Positions 1 to 9,455 of a stretch of DNA of 64,000 nucleotides are shown here, piece after piece. The stretch comes from Sphingomonas yantingensis. GTDB lineage: Bacteria; Pseudomonadota; Alphaproteobacteria; Sphingomonadales; Sphingomonadaceae. The position numbers and the translations under genes are program-made. The notes beneath the pieces were generated by a model, which saw only the letters and a program-made list of their open reading frames with translations, was not told the DNA's origin and made no database searches. The stretch's first letter is position 1; each line of letters begins with the position of its first letter. The DNA lies in NCBI RefSeq assembly GCF_014199325.1, contig NZ_JACIJJ010000003.1, forward strand, positions 496,001-560,000, read 5' to 3'.

Positions 1-516
1 GCCGGTCGGCTCGTCCGCCAGAATGAGCTTGGGCTCGGCCACCAGCGCGCGGGCGACCGCCACGCGTTGCTGCTGCCCGCCCGACAGCTGGCTGGGGCGA
101 TGGCGCGCGCGGTGGGCGATGCCGACGCGGTCCATCACCGCGTCGGTCCGCGCCCGCCGCTCGGCCGCCGGGACCGCGTGATAGAGGAGCGCCAGCTCGA
201 TATTCTCTCGCACCGTCAGTTCGTCGACCAGGTTGAAGCTCTGGAAGATGAAGCCGAGGTTCGCCTTGCGCACCGCCGACAGCTGCGCCTCACCCAGCGT
301 CGCGACTTCCTGTCCGTCGAAGACGTAGGAGCCGCTCGACGGGCGATCGAGCATCCCGATCAGGTTGAGCAGCGTCGACTTGCCGCACCCCGACGGTCCC
401 ATGATCGCGACGAACTCGCCCGCGCCCACGTCGAGGTCGATGGCGTCGAGCGCCGTCGTTTCCACCGTGTCGGTCTGATAGACGCGGGACAATTGGCGCA
501 TCTGAAGCATGGTCAT
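1..516 (-). CDS. ABC transporter ATP-binding protein, MacB/LolD type (3' end outside window)
   Basis: Partial gene that reads off the left edge. The visible 172 residues hold a Walker A (GPSGCGKS), a Q-loop (IFQSFNL), the signature LSGGQQQR and a Walker B with DEPTG, all typical of the LolD/MacB branch of ABC ATPases. The ATG at 516 overlaps the TGA of the upstream adaptor gene (ATGA), so the two are translationally coupled. In this family the ATPase works with an FtsX-type permease, separate or fused, to drive tripartite export. The permease is not visible and is presumably just beyond the edge. Family assignment is firm; the substrate is unknown. Confidence 0.93.
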   Translation of the reverse strand, partial: MTMLQMRQLSRVYQTDTVETTALDAIDLDVGAGEFVAIMGPSGCGKSTLLNLIGMLDRPSSGSYVFDGQEVATLGEAQLSAVRKANLGFIFQSFNLVDELTVRENIELALLYHAVPAAERRARTDAVMDRVGIAHRARHRPSQLSGGQQQRVAVARALVAEPKLILADEPTG

Positions 517-1817
517 TCCTTCGTGGGCGAGAGGTCGAGCCGATCCTTGTCGGCGAACCCGGTATAGGGAGAGGTGATGACGCGCTCGCCGGGGTCGAGC
601 CCGTCGAGCACCTCGATCGAGGCGGCGTTGCGGCGGCCGAGGCGGACCGGGCGCTTGACCGCGCTCCGTCCGTCGGCGGCGACGACGAAGACGTGGCGCC
701 CGCCGCTTTCGGCATAGAAGGCGCCGTTGGGGATCAGCCGCGCGTGCGCCGGATCGCCGAGCGTCAGCCGCGCCTGAAGCGTCTGCCCGCGCGAGATGCC
801 GGTAGGCTCGGCGCCGGTGAATTGCAGGTCGATCTGGAACTGGCCATTGGCGACCTGCGGATAGATTTTCGACACGCGCGCCGGATAGCTGCGCCCGCCG
901 AGCTCTACCGCCGCCTTCTGGTCGAGGACGATGCGGCCGAGATAGAATTCGTCGACCCCGGCCATCAGCTTGTTGCGGCCGGGACTGTCGATCTGGCCGA
1001 TCCGCTCGCCGCGCGGCAGGCTCTGTCCGACCTGAAGGTCGAAGCCCGACAGCTTGCCCGCCACCGGCGCGCGCAGATTGAGCGCCGCGAGGTTGGCGCG
1101 AGCGATGTCGAGGCCGGCGCGCATCGACCCGATCGAGGCGCGCTGCTGCGACAACTGACTCGATTGCAGCCGCTCGTCGTTCGACTGGCTGCGCGCGACG
1201 GCGGCGAGGCGGCGCTGCTCGTAGCGATACTGGTCGCTGGTGTCGGCAAACACGCGGCCGGCGACGAAGCCCTTCTGCGCCAGCGGCGCTTCGCGCTCGT
1301 ACTGCCGCTTCGCGCGCTGAAGCCCCAGTTGCGCCTCCAGCAGCGCACGCTCGTTGGCGAGGCGCGTCTGCGACAGTGCCAGTTCCTGGCTGCGCATGTT
1401 GTTGATCTGCTGCTCCACCTCGGTCTGGCGGGCGAGCGTGGATAGCTGGAGCTCGGCGTTCGACAGTTCGACGATCGGCTGGCCGGCAGTCAGCACCGCG
1501 CCATCCTCGACCAGGATCTTTTCCACGCGCCCACCCTCGATCGCGTCGAGATAGACGGTAAACAGCGGCGTCACCCGCGCGCGCAGCGGGATGAAGTCGT
1601 CGAAGCTGCCGTTGGTGACGGTCGCGATCGTCAGCCGGTCGGTCGCGACGGTCTGGCTGTCGCCGCGCGGGGCATAGAGCCAGAAGACGAGCGCGGCGAC
1701 GGCCAGCGCGGCAGCAGCGGCCACGCCCCACGCCCAGCGCGGAAGCCGCCGCTTCGCCACCACGCGGTCCATCGCCCCGCCCGTCGCGGGCCGGTCGAGC
1801 GTGCGGACACTCGTCAT
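513..1817 (-). CDS. HlyD/MacA-type efflux periplasmic adaptor subunit
   Basis: About 434 residues. A cytoplasmic N-terminus is followed by one membrane anchor (about residues 28-47, WAWGVAAAAALAVAALVFWL), then the split lipoyl/barrel-sandwich domain, an alpha-helical hairpin rich in Gln and Arg (about 130-240) and a C-terminal beta-barrel (GRSYPARVSKIYP, GQTLQARLTLGDPAHARLIPNGAFY). This is the layout of membrane-fusion proteins that link an inner-membrane ABC exporter to an outer-membrane channel. The ATG at 1817 overlaps the TGA of the upstream short gene; an ATG at 1826 is the alternative. It is co-directional and overlapping with the ATPase gene. Control by the divergent sigma-54 response regulator is inferred from the promoter between them. 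Confidence 0.9.
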   Translation of the reverse strand: MTSVRTLDRPATGGAMDRVVAKRRLPRWAWGVAAAAALAVAALVFWLYAPRGDSQTVATDRLTIATVTNGSFDDFIPLRARVTPLFTVYLDAIEGGRVEKILVEDGAVLTAGQPIVELSNAELQLSTLARQTEVEQQINNMRSQELALSQTRLANERALLEAQLGLQRAKRQYEREAPLAQKGFVAGRVFADTSDQYRYEQRRLAAVARSQSNDERLQSSQLSQQRASIGSMRAGLDIARANLAALNLRAPVAGKLSGFDLQVGQSLPRGERIGQIDSPGRNKLMAGVDEFYLGRIVLDQKAAVELGGRSYPARVSKIYPQVANGQFQIDLQFTGAEPTGISRGQTLQARLTLGDPAHARLIPNGAFYAESGGRHVFVVAADGRSAVKRPVRLGRRNAASIEVLDGLDPGERVITSPYTGFADKDRLDLSPTKE

Positions 1818-2014
1818 CGCCGCCATTCCGTCACCTGTCCGATTTCGAACAGCGGCGTCCGATTGCGGACAGCCGCGCCGCCGCTGCTGATCGACAGGCG
1901 GACCGAGGCGACGTCGAGCCGGACCGCCCATGAGGCAGGCATCGCGGCCGTGAGCGCCCCTGCTGCGCCGGCCAGCAGCGCGATCGACAGGGGCAGCAGG
2001 CGGTCGGGTTTCAT
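1814..2014 (-). CDS. Small exported or membrane peptide, first gene of the efflux operon
   Basis: Short frame encoding 66 residues, starting MKPDRLLPLSIALLAGAAGA. It looks like a signal peptide or membrane anchor followed by a short polar tail ending VTEWRR. Support for it being real: it lies directly downstream of a sigma-54-type promoter (2057-2071), has GAGG about 11 nt before its ATG, and its TGA overlaps the ATG of the adaptor gene at 1817. An in-frame ATG further upstream (2041 region) is possible but lies about at the predicted transcription start. No family is recognised. It may be a genuine small secreted protein or a leader frame that delivers ribosomes to the adaptor gene. Confidence 0.5.
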   Translation of the reverse strand: MKPDRLLPLSIALLAGAAGALTAAMPASWAVRLDVASVRLSISSGGAAVRNRTPLFEIGQVTEWRR

Positions 2015-2056
2015 CGTCCGGTCATCCTCGGTGTGCATCGTCATCCCGGACGGGTA

Positions 2057-2071
2057 GCAGCTTCCGTGCCA
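2057..2071 (-). promoter_or_regulatory. Sigma-54 (-24/-12) promoter for the efflux operon
   Basis: On the minus strand the sequence reads TGGCACGGAAGCTGC, with GG and GC separated by exactly 10 nt, as required of RpoN promoters (consensus TGGCACG-N4-TTGC). The start would fall near 2045, about 30 nt before the ATG at 2014. The neighbouring divergent gene encodes a sigma-54 activator, which fits. Confidence 0.75.
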
Positions 2072-2098
2072 AGCCTTTTCGAAGGCATGTTTCCCGGT

Positions 2099-2113
2099 TG
2101 GCACGGCTTTTGT
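2099..2113 (+). promoter_or_regulatory. Possible sigma-54 promoter for the regulator gene
   Basis: The plus strand reads TGGCACGGCTTTTGT. The -24 element is perfect, but the -12 element is TTGT rather than TTGC. It lies about 55 nt upstream of the response-regulator ATG and would allow autoactivation. It is weaker than the site on the other strand. Confidence 0.45.
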
Positions 2114-2167
2114 GTGTGCGATCCCGGACGGCCGCTGTACGAATGCGGCCGGGACAGCCGGGGGGTT

Positions 2168-3545
<1,378 letters not shown>

Positions 3546-3556
<11 letters not shown>

Positions 3557-4862
3557 CCGCCGCTTCACCGCGATCGCACTTGGCTGGGCGCTGCTGCTCG
3601 CTGCCGGCGTCGCGGCGCTGGTCGCGGGGTGGGAGCGCGGCGGCGGCGCGGCGACACTCGTCGTCGCGGCGCTGGCGGCGGCCGGTGGGCTCGCCGGCCT
3701 GCTGCGTCACGCCGCGCGCACCAACCGCGCACTTGCCGATCTGGTCGAGGCACTGCGCCGCGGCGATGCCTCGACCCGGATGCCGCGCGCCGGGGGATCG
3801 AGCTTCGCCGCGCTCGCCGATGCGCTCAACGGGGCGATGCGTGATCTCGATCGAACGCGCTCCCGCGATGCCGGGGAAATCCGTTTCCTCGAGGGGCTGA
3901 TCGACGACATGCCCGTCGCGCTTCTCGTGATCGAGGGGGGCCGCATCCGCCTTGCCAATCGGGCGGCGCGCACATTGTTAGGCACGGCGGCAGCGGGCGA
4001 CATCGACCGCCTCGCCGCGATCGGTGCGCCCTTCGCCGCGATCCTGTCGGGCGAGCCGGGCGGCGGCGAGCCGATCCCGCTCGACCTTCCCGCCGGCACG
4101 CAGCGCGCGATCGTGCGCGCCTCCGACCTCACCCGCGGCGGCGTGCCGGTTCGCGCGGTGCTGGTCGAGCCGATCCAGCACGCGCTCGACCGGGCGGAAA
4201 CGGGCGCCCAGACCGCGATGGTCCGGGTACTGACGCACGAAATCCTCAATTCGCTGACCCCGATCGTCTCGCTCGCCGGCACGGCGGCGGTCCTGCTTGG
4301 CGAGGATCCGGTCGAGCTGGCCGATGCGCGGTTGGCGGTCGGCACGCTCGCGCGCCGGGCCGAATCGACGCGCCGCTTCATCGACAATTACCGCGAGGTC
4401 GCCCGCCCCCTCGTCGCCCGCCGCCGCCGGTTCGCGGCACGGGCCTTTGCCGACGAGCTCGCCCGGCTGTTCGCGGTCGAGTGGGTCGAGCATCGCCTCG
4501 CCTGCGAGATCGAGCGCGACCTGACGATCGACGCCGACCCGGACCTGCTGGCACAGGCACTCATCAACCTGCTGCGCAATGCCGGACAGGCCAGCGACAT
4601 GCCCGGCCGCCGCCACGTCCGGCTGCGGATCGCCGATGGCGAGGGCGGCGTCGCGATCGAGGTCGAGGACGAGGGCCCCGGCATCGCCGAGGCGCTGCGC
4701 GGCGACGTGCTGCTCCCCTTCTTCACCACCAAGGCCGAGGGATCGGGCATCGGCCTTCACCTCGCCCGGCAGGTCGCGGTCGCGCATGGCGGCCGGATCG
4801 AGATCGCCAGCGGCGCGGCCGGCGGCGCACTGATCCGACTAGCGGGACTGACCGCGCGATAG
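3546..4862 (+). CDS. Membrane sensor histidine kinase, partner of the sigma-54 regulator
   Basis: 438 residues. Two N-terminal transmembrane segments (about 8-28 and 35-53) enclose almost no periplasmic loop. A HAMP-like stretch and a PAS-like segment (about 115-215) follow. The phospho-acceptor helix reads VLTHEILNSLTPI with H231. The ATPase has an N-box (LLRNAGQAS, about 343-351), G1 (EDEGPGI) and F/G2 boxes (FFTTKAEGSGIGL). The tiny extracytoplasmic loop suggests that the signal is sensed in the membrane or cytoplasm. Overlap with the regulator gene fixes the pairing. Confidence 0.92.
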
Positions 4863-4864
4863 AC

Positions 4865-4885
4865 GGCGGTATTCGCCCGCTTTTT
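4865..4885 (+). terminator. Possible weak intrinsic terminator after the kinase gene
   Basis: A short stem (GCGG/CCGC, extendable by a G-T pair) with a 7-nt loop is followed immediately by TTTTT, just downstream of the kinase stop and before the next gene's ribosome-binding site. Confidence 0.4.
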
Positions 4886-4938
4886 CTGGCCCGGTTGCCG
4901 TTTCCCCGGCATAGGCAGTCCGGACGGGAGGAGCGGAT

Positions 4939-6240
4939 ATGCACGACAGGCGATCACCGATCGACGGGGCGGCGGGCGAGCGCGTCCTGCGGCGGATCAG
5001 CCGGCGGCTGATGCCGCTGCTCTTCATCCTCTATCTCCTCGCCTATATCGACCGCCAGAACGTCTCCTATGCCAAGCTCGAGATGGTGGACGCGCTGGGC
5101 CTGTCGGAGGCGGCCTATGGGCTGGGGGCGAGCCTGTTCTTCCTCGGCTATTTTCTCTTCGAGGCGCCGTCGAACGTCATCCTCGCGCGCGTCGGCGCGC
5201 GGGTGTGGTTCGCGCGGATCCTCGGCACCTGGGGCCTCATCACGATCGCGCTCGGCTTCACGCGCGATGCGACGATGTTCTACGTGCTGCGCTTTCTGCT
5301 CGGCGTGGCGGAGGCCGGGTTCTTTCCCGGCGTGCTGTTCGTCCTGACGCTCTGGTACCCGCAGGCGCGCCGCGCGCAGATGGTCGGATGGTTCATGATC
5401 GCCAGCGCGGTCGCCAACGCGATCGGGTCGCTGATCGGCGGCGCGCTGCTCGAGATGGGCGGGCTCTGGGGGCTTGCCGGCTGGCAATGGATCTTCGTCG
5501 CGACGGGGATCCCGGCGATGCTGATGACCCCCGTCGTGCTGCTCGCGTTGCCGAGCCGGCCGGAGGATGCCCGCTTCCTCAGCCCGGCTGACAAGGCGTG
5601 GCTGGCCGACACGCTGGCGGCCGAGCCGGCACAGGTGGTGGAGGGATCCGCCTGGCGCGCGATGGTCGATCCGGACGTGCTGCGGCTGGCCGCACTCTAT
5701 TTCGCCATGCCGCTTGGGGCATACGGGCTCAGCTACTGGCTGCCGACAATCGTTCGCGGGTTCGGCGCGACCAACCTTCAGAACGGGCTGCTCAACATCG
5801 TGCCCTGGGCCTGTGTCGGGCTCGCGCTCTGGGCGCTGCCGCGACATGCCGCGCGACACGGGGCGAGCCGCTGGCACATCGTCGGACCGATGCTCGTCGC
5901 GGCGGCGGCGCTGGTGGGCAGCGTCGTGCTGCCCGGCGCCCCGATCAAGTTCGCCTGCCTGTGCTTGGCCGCCGCGGCGGTGTTCGCGGGGCAACCGATG
6001 TTCTGGAGCGTGCCGCAGCGGCTGCTGACCGGCGCCCACGCCGCCGCGGGCCTCGCCGCGATCAACTCGATCGGCAACCTCGGCGGCTTCGCCGCGCAGA
6101 ATGCGGTGCCGGCGATCCGCGACGCGACCGGCAGCAACCTGGCGCCGATGGCGCTGCTGTCGTTCGTCCTCGCCCTGTCGGCCGCCGGGTTCTTCCTGCT
6201 GTTGCCCCGGATCGAGCGTGGCCGGTCACCCGCGCGCTAG
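4939..6240 (+). CDS. MFS transporter, anion:cation symporter (ACS) type
   Basis: 433 residues with 12 predicted membrane helices. The N-terminal motif LAYIDRQNVSYAKLEM is characteristic of ACS-family carriers (phthalate, tartrate, hexuronate and related organic anions), as is the loop R-x-G-A-R-x-W-F-A-R-I after helix 2. GGGAGGAG at 4926-4933 sets the start. No catabolic gene follows in the same direction; the next gene is convergent, so the substrate cannot be guessed from context. Confidence 0.85.
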   Translation: MHDRRSPIDGAAGERVLRRISRRLMPLLFILYLLAYIDRQNVSYAKLEMVDALGLSEAAYGLGASLFFLGYFLFEAPSNVILARVGARVWFARILGTWGLITIALGFTRDATMFYVLRFLLGVAEAGFFPGVLFVLTLWYPQARRAQMVGWFMIASAVANAIGSLIGGALLEMGGLWGLAGWQWIFVATGIPAMLMTPVVLLALPSRPEDARFLSPADKAWLADTLAAEPAQVVEGSAWRAMVDPDVLRLAALYFAMPLGAYGLSYWLPTIVRGFGATNLQNGLLNIVPWACVGLALWALPRHAARHGASRWHIVGPMLVAAAALVGSVVLPGAPIKFACLCLAAAAVFAGQPMFWSVPQRLLTGAHAAAGLAAINSIGNLGGFAAQNAVPAIRDATGSNLAPMALLSFVLALSAAGFFLLLPRIERGRSPAR

Positions 6241-6278
6241 AAGCCGGCGAGCCAGGTTCGAGCGCGGCAGGGCTGAAT

Positions 6279-7106
6279 TCAGAATCGGGGTGACGGGGTT
6301 CGGTCCTTGTTGCGCCGATCGGCGACGTAACTCTGTCCGTTTTCCTCAGCGCGGACGATGTCGAACAGACCCACCGATTCGAACAGCTTCGAAAAATTGC
6401 GCGCGCCGTAATTCCGGGGATCGATCGGCGCCTGCCGCTTGACGGCGTTCCCCGCCGCACCGAGGGGCGCCCAGCCATCCTCGCCCGCCGTCGCCTGTAC
6501 GGCGCCCCTCAGGACCTCGACGAGCTTCGCGTCCTGGCTGAGCGGCTTTGCGGGCTTGGCCTCGCCCGCGTCGGACCGGGCGGGCTTCGCCGCGGAGGGC
6601 GATGCAGGGGGCGCGGCAGGCTCAGGCTTGCCGGCGGGATTGTCCTCCTCCCCCAGCCGGTCGAGATAGAGAAAGGTCGTGCACGCATTGACGAACGGAT
6701 CGGGCGTCTTGCGCTCACCGAAGCCGTAGACGTCGTGCCCGTTCGCGCGAAGCTGCATCACCAGCGGCGTGAAGTCCGCATCGCTCGACGCGATGCAGAA
6801 CGCATCCAGCTTCTGGGTGTAAAGCAGTTCCATCGCGTCGATGACCAGGGCAATGTCGGTCGCGTTCTTGCCCTTCGAATAGCTGAATTGCTGGATCGGC
6901 CGGATGGCATGCTCGTGCAGCTTGCCGGTCCAGCCCTTCAACCCGGTGCTTGTCCAATCGCCATAAGCACGCCGGATATTGGCGACGCCATATTTGGAAA
7001 GCTCGGCGAGCATGGCGGCGATCTTGCCGTGCGAGACATTGTCCGCATCGATCAGGAGAGCGATGCTTCGGTCCGACGAGCGGGTGATGGAGGGGTTCAC
7101 GATCAT
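6279..7106 (-). CDS. NYN/PIN-like nuclease domain protein with C-terminal LOTUS/OST-HTH domain
   Basis: 275 residues from the ATG at 7106 (GAGAGAGG just upstream). The NYN domain (about 12-150) carries the acidic set LLIDADN (about D20, D22), TDIALVIDAM (about D83, D89) and SSDADF (about D108, D110), expected of metal-dependent RNA-cleaving PIN/NYN folds. An Ala/Pro-rich linker (about 158-190) precedes an OST-HTH/LOTUS-type domain (LVEVLRGAVQATAGEDGWAP ... NYGARNFSKLFESVGLFDIV). Proteins of this NYN_YacP/LabA-like class are thought to act on RNA. A second, damaged copy lies at 53525-54343. The gene is intact and convergent with the preceding MFS gene. Confidence 0.85.
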   Translation of the reverse strand: MIVNPSITRSSDRSIALLIDADNVSHGKIAAMLAELSKYGVANIRRAYGDWTSTGLKGWTGKLHEHAIRPIQQFSYSKGKNATDIALVIDAMELLYTQKLDAFCIASSDADFTPLVMQLRANGHDVYGFGERKTPDPFVNACTTFLYLDRLGEEDNPAGKPEPAAPPASPSAAKPARSDAGEAKPAKPLSQDAKLVEVLRGAVQATAGEDGWAPLGAAGNAVKRQAPIDPRNYGARNFSKLFESVGLFDIVRAEENGQSYVADRRNKDRTPSPRF

Positions 7107-7445
7107 GCCGGCCTCTCTCTCACGTTCGGTGATCGAGGTCGAGCGAAGCAAGCTGGCCGTTCCGTTCGGGCCCGATGCCCTCTGCTCGGATCGCATCGAG
7201 GATCGCCGTCGAACCCGTCGACGGATCGCTCGACCGCCGCTGGCGAAAGACCCGGAGCTGCCCGCCGATCACCGCAGAGGCGAGAGGGAGCTCGATTACC
7301 AGCCCGCGTGATTGCCGGGCGCGCAACGCCGCGGTGCCATCACCGCGCGAACAGGTGATGAGCCGTCCCGAAGCTTCGACCGCGACGCGCACGGCCGCGG
7401 AATCCATCGGCGTGAGCACGAACGCCGGGTCCGCGCGAACCGCCT

Positions 7446-7575
7446 CTCACGCCCACCGAAGCGGCCGTCGCCCGCTCGATCGCAAGCGGCGGCACGATCG
7501 AAGACATCGTCCGAGTCAGCGGCAAATCGGTCGAGACGATCCGCTCGCACCTGAGCGGGCCTATTCGAAGAAGCC
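7446..7575 (+). pseudogene. Remnant of a LuxR-family regulator (C-terminal HTH only)
   Basis: In one plus-strand frame the DNA reads LTPTEAAVARSIASGGTIED and then VSGKSVETIRSHL, which is the GerE/LuxR helix-turn-helix with its L-T-x-x-E-A start and the S-x-x-T-I-R-x-H-L recognition helix. The frame has a stop at 7413-7415 upstream, no sensor domain is joined to it, and the C-terminal tail is abnormal. It is interpreted as a decayed regulator gene. Confidence 0.45.
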
Positions 7576-7812
7576 CACGGGGTGACAGAGCGGGTTTCAG
7601 CCAACGCTCGATCTTCGCCTCGTGCCGGCTCGGCGTCGCCGGGCATTTTTCTCCCATCGTCAGACCTAGAACGATCGCGTCAACGGCGAAGGCTCGGTGT
7701 GCACAACGCTGATGCAGCGTGTTGCCGCGAGATAACGGTCGATAAGGCAGACACATACAGATCTCGCCATATTCGGGCGCAAAACGATCCCCTTCCCTTG
7801 TCAAATCTCCTC

Positions 7813-7842
7813 TTGATTATGTTACGAACTAGTTCGTATGTT
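7813..7842 (+). promoter_or_regulatory. Promoter with TetR-type palindromic operator upstream of the MFS gene
   Basis: TTGATT (7813-7818) and TATGTT (7837-7842) are separated by 18 nt. The spacer holds the perfect 16-bp palindrome TACGAACTAGTTCGTA (7823-7838). The half-site GTTCGTAAC recurs at 15007-15026 and 15747-15766, next to a TetR gene and a TonB-receptor gene. A repressor bound here would block RNA polymerase. Confidence 0.7.
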
Positions 7843-7861
7843 AAAAAAAGGGGAGGAGCTT

Positions 7862-9154
7862 GTGCAGCGAGCGATGACGGCGGGCGTGCGCGTGGTGCCG
7901 ACGCGGCAACGATATGTGATGCTTGCCCTTATCGCGAGCGGCACGCTCATCAACTATCTCGACCGCACGATTCTTGGGGTCGCGGCGCCCGCCCTGACGA
8001 AAGAGCTCGGCATCAATGCCGCGCTGATGGGGGTCATCTTCTCCGCCTTCAGCTGGTCCTATGCGTTGTCGCAGGTCCCGGGCGGCGCGTTCCTCGACCG
8101 GTTCGGAACGCGCCTCACTTATTGCCTGTCGGTGGGCTTCTGGTCGTTCTTCACGCTGCTGCAGGCGTTCGTCACCGGGATCGGCGCGCTGATCGGCCTG
8201 CGGCTCGCGCTCGGCGTCGCCGAAAGTCCCTGCTTCCCGGCGAACAGCCGCGTCGTCGCGACCTGGTTCCCACGGCAGGAGCGCGCCTTTGCGACCGGCG
8301 TCTATACCGTCGGCGAGTATATCGGCCTCGCGTTTCTCAGCCCGCTCTTGTTCGCGATGCTCGCCGCGTTCGGCTGGCGATCGCTGTTCGTGGGGGCCGG
8401 CATCCTCGGCTTCGCCTTCGCCTGGATCTGGTGGCGCGGTTATCGCGACCCGCGCGAGAGCAGGGCCAATGCCGCCGAGCTAGAGACGATCGTCGCCGGC
8501 GGCGGCCTGCTCGACCAGCCGGCGGTCCAGCGCTTCGACTGGCGCGCCGCCGGGCGGCTGCTGCGCACGCGCCAGATGTGGGGCATCTGCCTCGGTCAGT
8601 TCGCGGGCAACTCGACGCTCGTCTTCTTCCTCACCTGGTTCCCCACCTATCTTGCCACCGAACGGCACATGGACTGGCTCAAGATCGGCTTCTTCGCCAT
8701 CGCACCGTTCATCGCGGCGTCGGCGGGCGTGCTGTTCGGTGGCTGGTGGTCGGACCGGATGCTGCGCCGCGGCCTGTCGCCCAACGTCGCGCGCAAGCTG
8801 CCGATCATCCTCGGCCTGCTCCTCGCCTCGACAATCGTCGGCGCCAATTTCGTCGAGAGCAACGCGCTCGTCATTGCCATCCTCAGCCTCGCCTTCTTCG
8901 CGCAAGGGATGGCCGCGCTCGGCTGGACGCTCGTCTCCGACATCGCGCCAGAGGGGATGCTGGGCGTCACCGGCGGCGTCTTCAATCTCGCCGCCAATAT
9001 GGCGGGCATCGTCACGCCGCTGGTCGTCGGCGGCATCGTCGCGGCGACGGGCAGCTTCTTCTACGCGCTCGCCTTCATAGGCGTGATCGCACTGCTCGGC
9101 GCGCTGTCGTACATATTCGTGCTCGGCGACGTGAAGCGGATCGTGCTTGATTAG
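7862..9154 (+). CDS. MFS transporter, ACS type, candidate quinate/shikimate carrier
   Basis: About 430 residues from the GTG at 7862, which sits 5-7 nt after GGGGAGGAG; an ATG at 7874 is also possible. An upstream in-frame ATG at 7838 lies inside the -10 box and cannot be the start. Twelve membrane helices; the motif INYLDRTILGVAAPAL and the loop LDRFGTRLTY mark the ACS branch (organic-acid/proton symport). The promoter carries the same operator as the TetR and TonB-receptor genes at 15.0-15.8 kb. That ties this carrier to the shikimate/quinate regulon although it lies over 5 kb away. The substrate is inferred from that regulon. Confidence 0.85.
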   Translation: MQRAMTAGVRVVPTRQRYVMLALIASGTLINYLDRTILGVAAPALTKELGINAALMGVIFSAFSWSYALSQVPGGAFLDRFGTRLTYCLSVGFWSFFTLLQAFVTGIGALIGLRLALGVAESPCFPANSRVVATWFPRQERAFATGVYTVGEYIGLAFLSPLLFAMLAAFGWRSLFVGAGILGFAFAWIWWRGYRDPRESRANAAELETIVAGGGLLDQPAVQRFDWRAAGRLLRTRQMWGICLGQFAGNSTLVFFLTWFPTYLATERHMDWLKIGFFAIAPFIAASAGVLFGGWWSDRMLRRGLSPNVARKLPIILGLLLASTIVGANFVESNALVIAILSLAFFAQGMAALGWTLVSDIAPEGMLGVTGGVFNLAANMAGIVTPLVVGGIVAATGSFFYALAFIGVIALLGALSYIFVLGDVKRIVLD

Positions 9155-9193
9155 GTCGGGAGCCGACGGCCAACCGCGTCAGGCTTAAGCGCT

Positions 9194-9437
9194 GAATGTC
9201 TGGCCTGGGCAGGAAGCTGCCGTTCGTTACCGATAGAGCAGCAACCATCCTGCCCCGAGAAACGCAGCGATTGGCAGAAAGACGATAGCAATGGCGGCTA
9301 GCCAAGCCGCGCTGCGACCATAGTTTTCATTGACGTGTTCAACCACGTGCTTTGCCAAGGCAACCAATAGGACGTCGTCCATAGCGGCAGCCTAGCGAAT
9401 GAGCGAAAGGCTGCAATTGGGCATAAGCTGCCGTTCC
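9194..9437. repeat. Two short direct repeats flanking a 51-aa gene
   Basis: Two related sequences, GAATGTC...GGGCAGGAAGCTGCCGTTCG (9194-9226) and GAATGAGCG...GGGCATAAGCTGCCGTTCC (9397-9437), bracket the small gene at 9227-9382. A third relative is at about 43498-43525 (GAATGTCCG...GGGCAGGTTAGCTGCC). They look like members of a dispersed intergenic repeat family. Confidence 0.5.
9227..9382 (-). CDS. Small single-span membrane protein, 51 residues
   Basis: A short frame beginning MDDVLLVALAKHVVEHVNEN and ending in one long hydrophobic helix (about residues 27-49, WLAAIAIVFLPIAAFLGAGW) closed by Tyr-Arg. The amphipathic N-terminus plus tail-like membrane segment suggests a small inner-membrane protein with its N-terminus in the cytoplasm. 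AGG lies about 9 nt before the ATG. Its amino-acid composition is unlike a random frame in such GC-rich DNA (Lys, Asn, Val, Ile). No family is recognised. Confidence 0.55.
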   Translation of the reverse strand: MDDVLLVALAKHVVEHVNENYGRSAAWLAAIAIVFLPIAAFLGAGWLLLYR

Positions 9438-9455
9438 ATTTCATCCGGCCAAGGT

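Larger units (their letters stand above)
7107..7861. other. Intergenic region with a regulator remnant and a promoter
   Basis: About 750 bp without an intact gene. It contains the ribosome-binding region of the NYN gene, a LuxR-type helix-turn-helix remnant (7446-7575), an AT-rich stretch and the operator-containing promoter of the next MFS gene. Open frames here have no coding character apart from the remnant. Confidence 0.6.

Noticed and set aside
7838..7840. ATG at 7838 as start of the MFS gene
   Set aside because: It lies within the -10 box of the operator-containing promoter; the GTG at 7862 has the ribosome-binding site.
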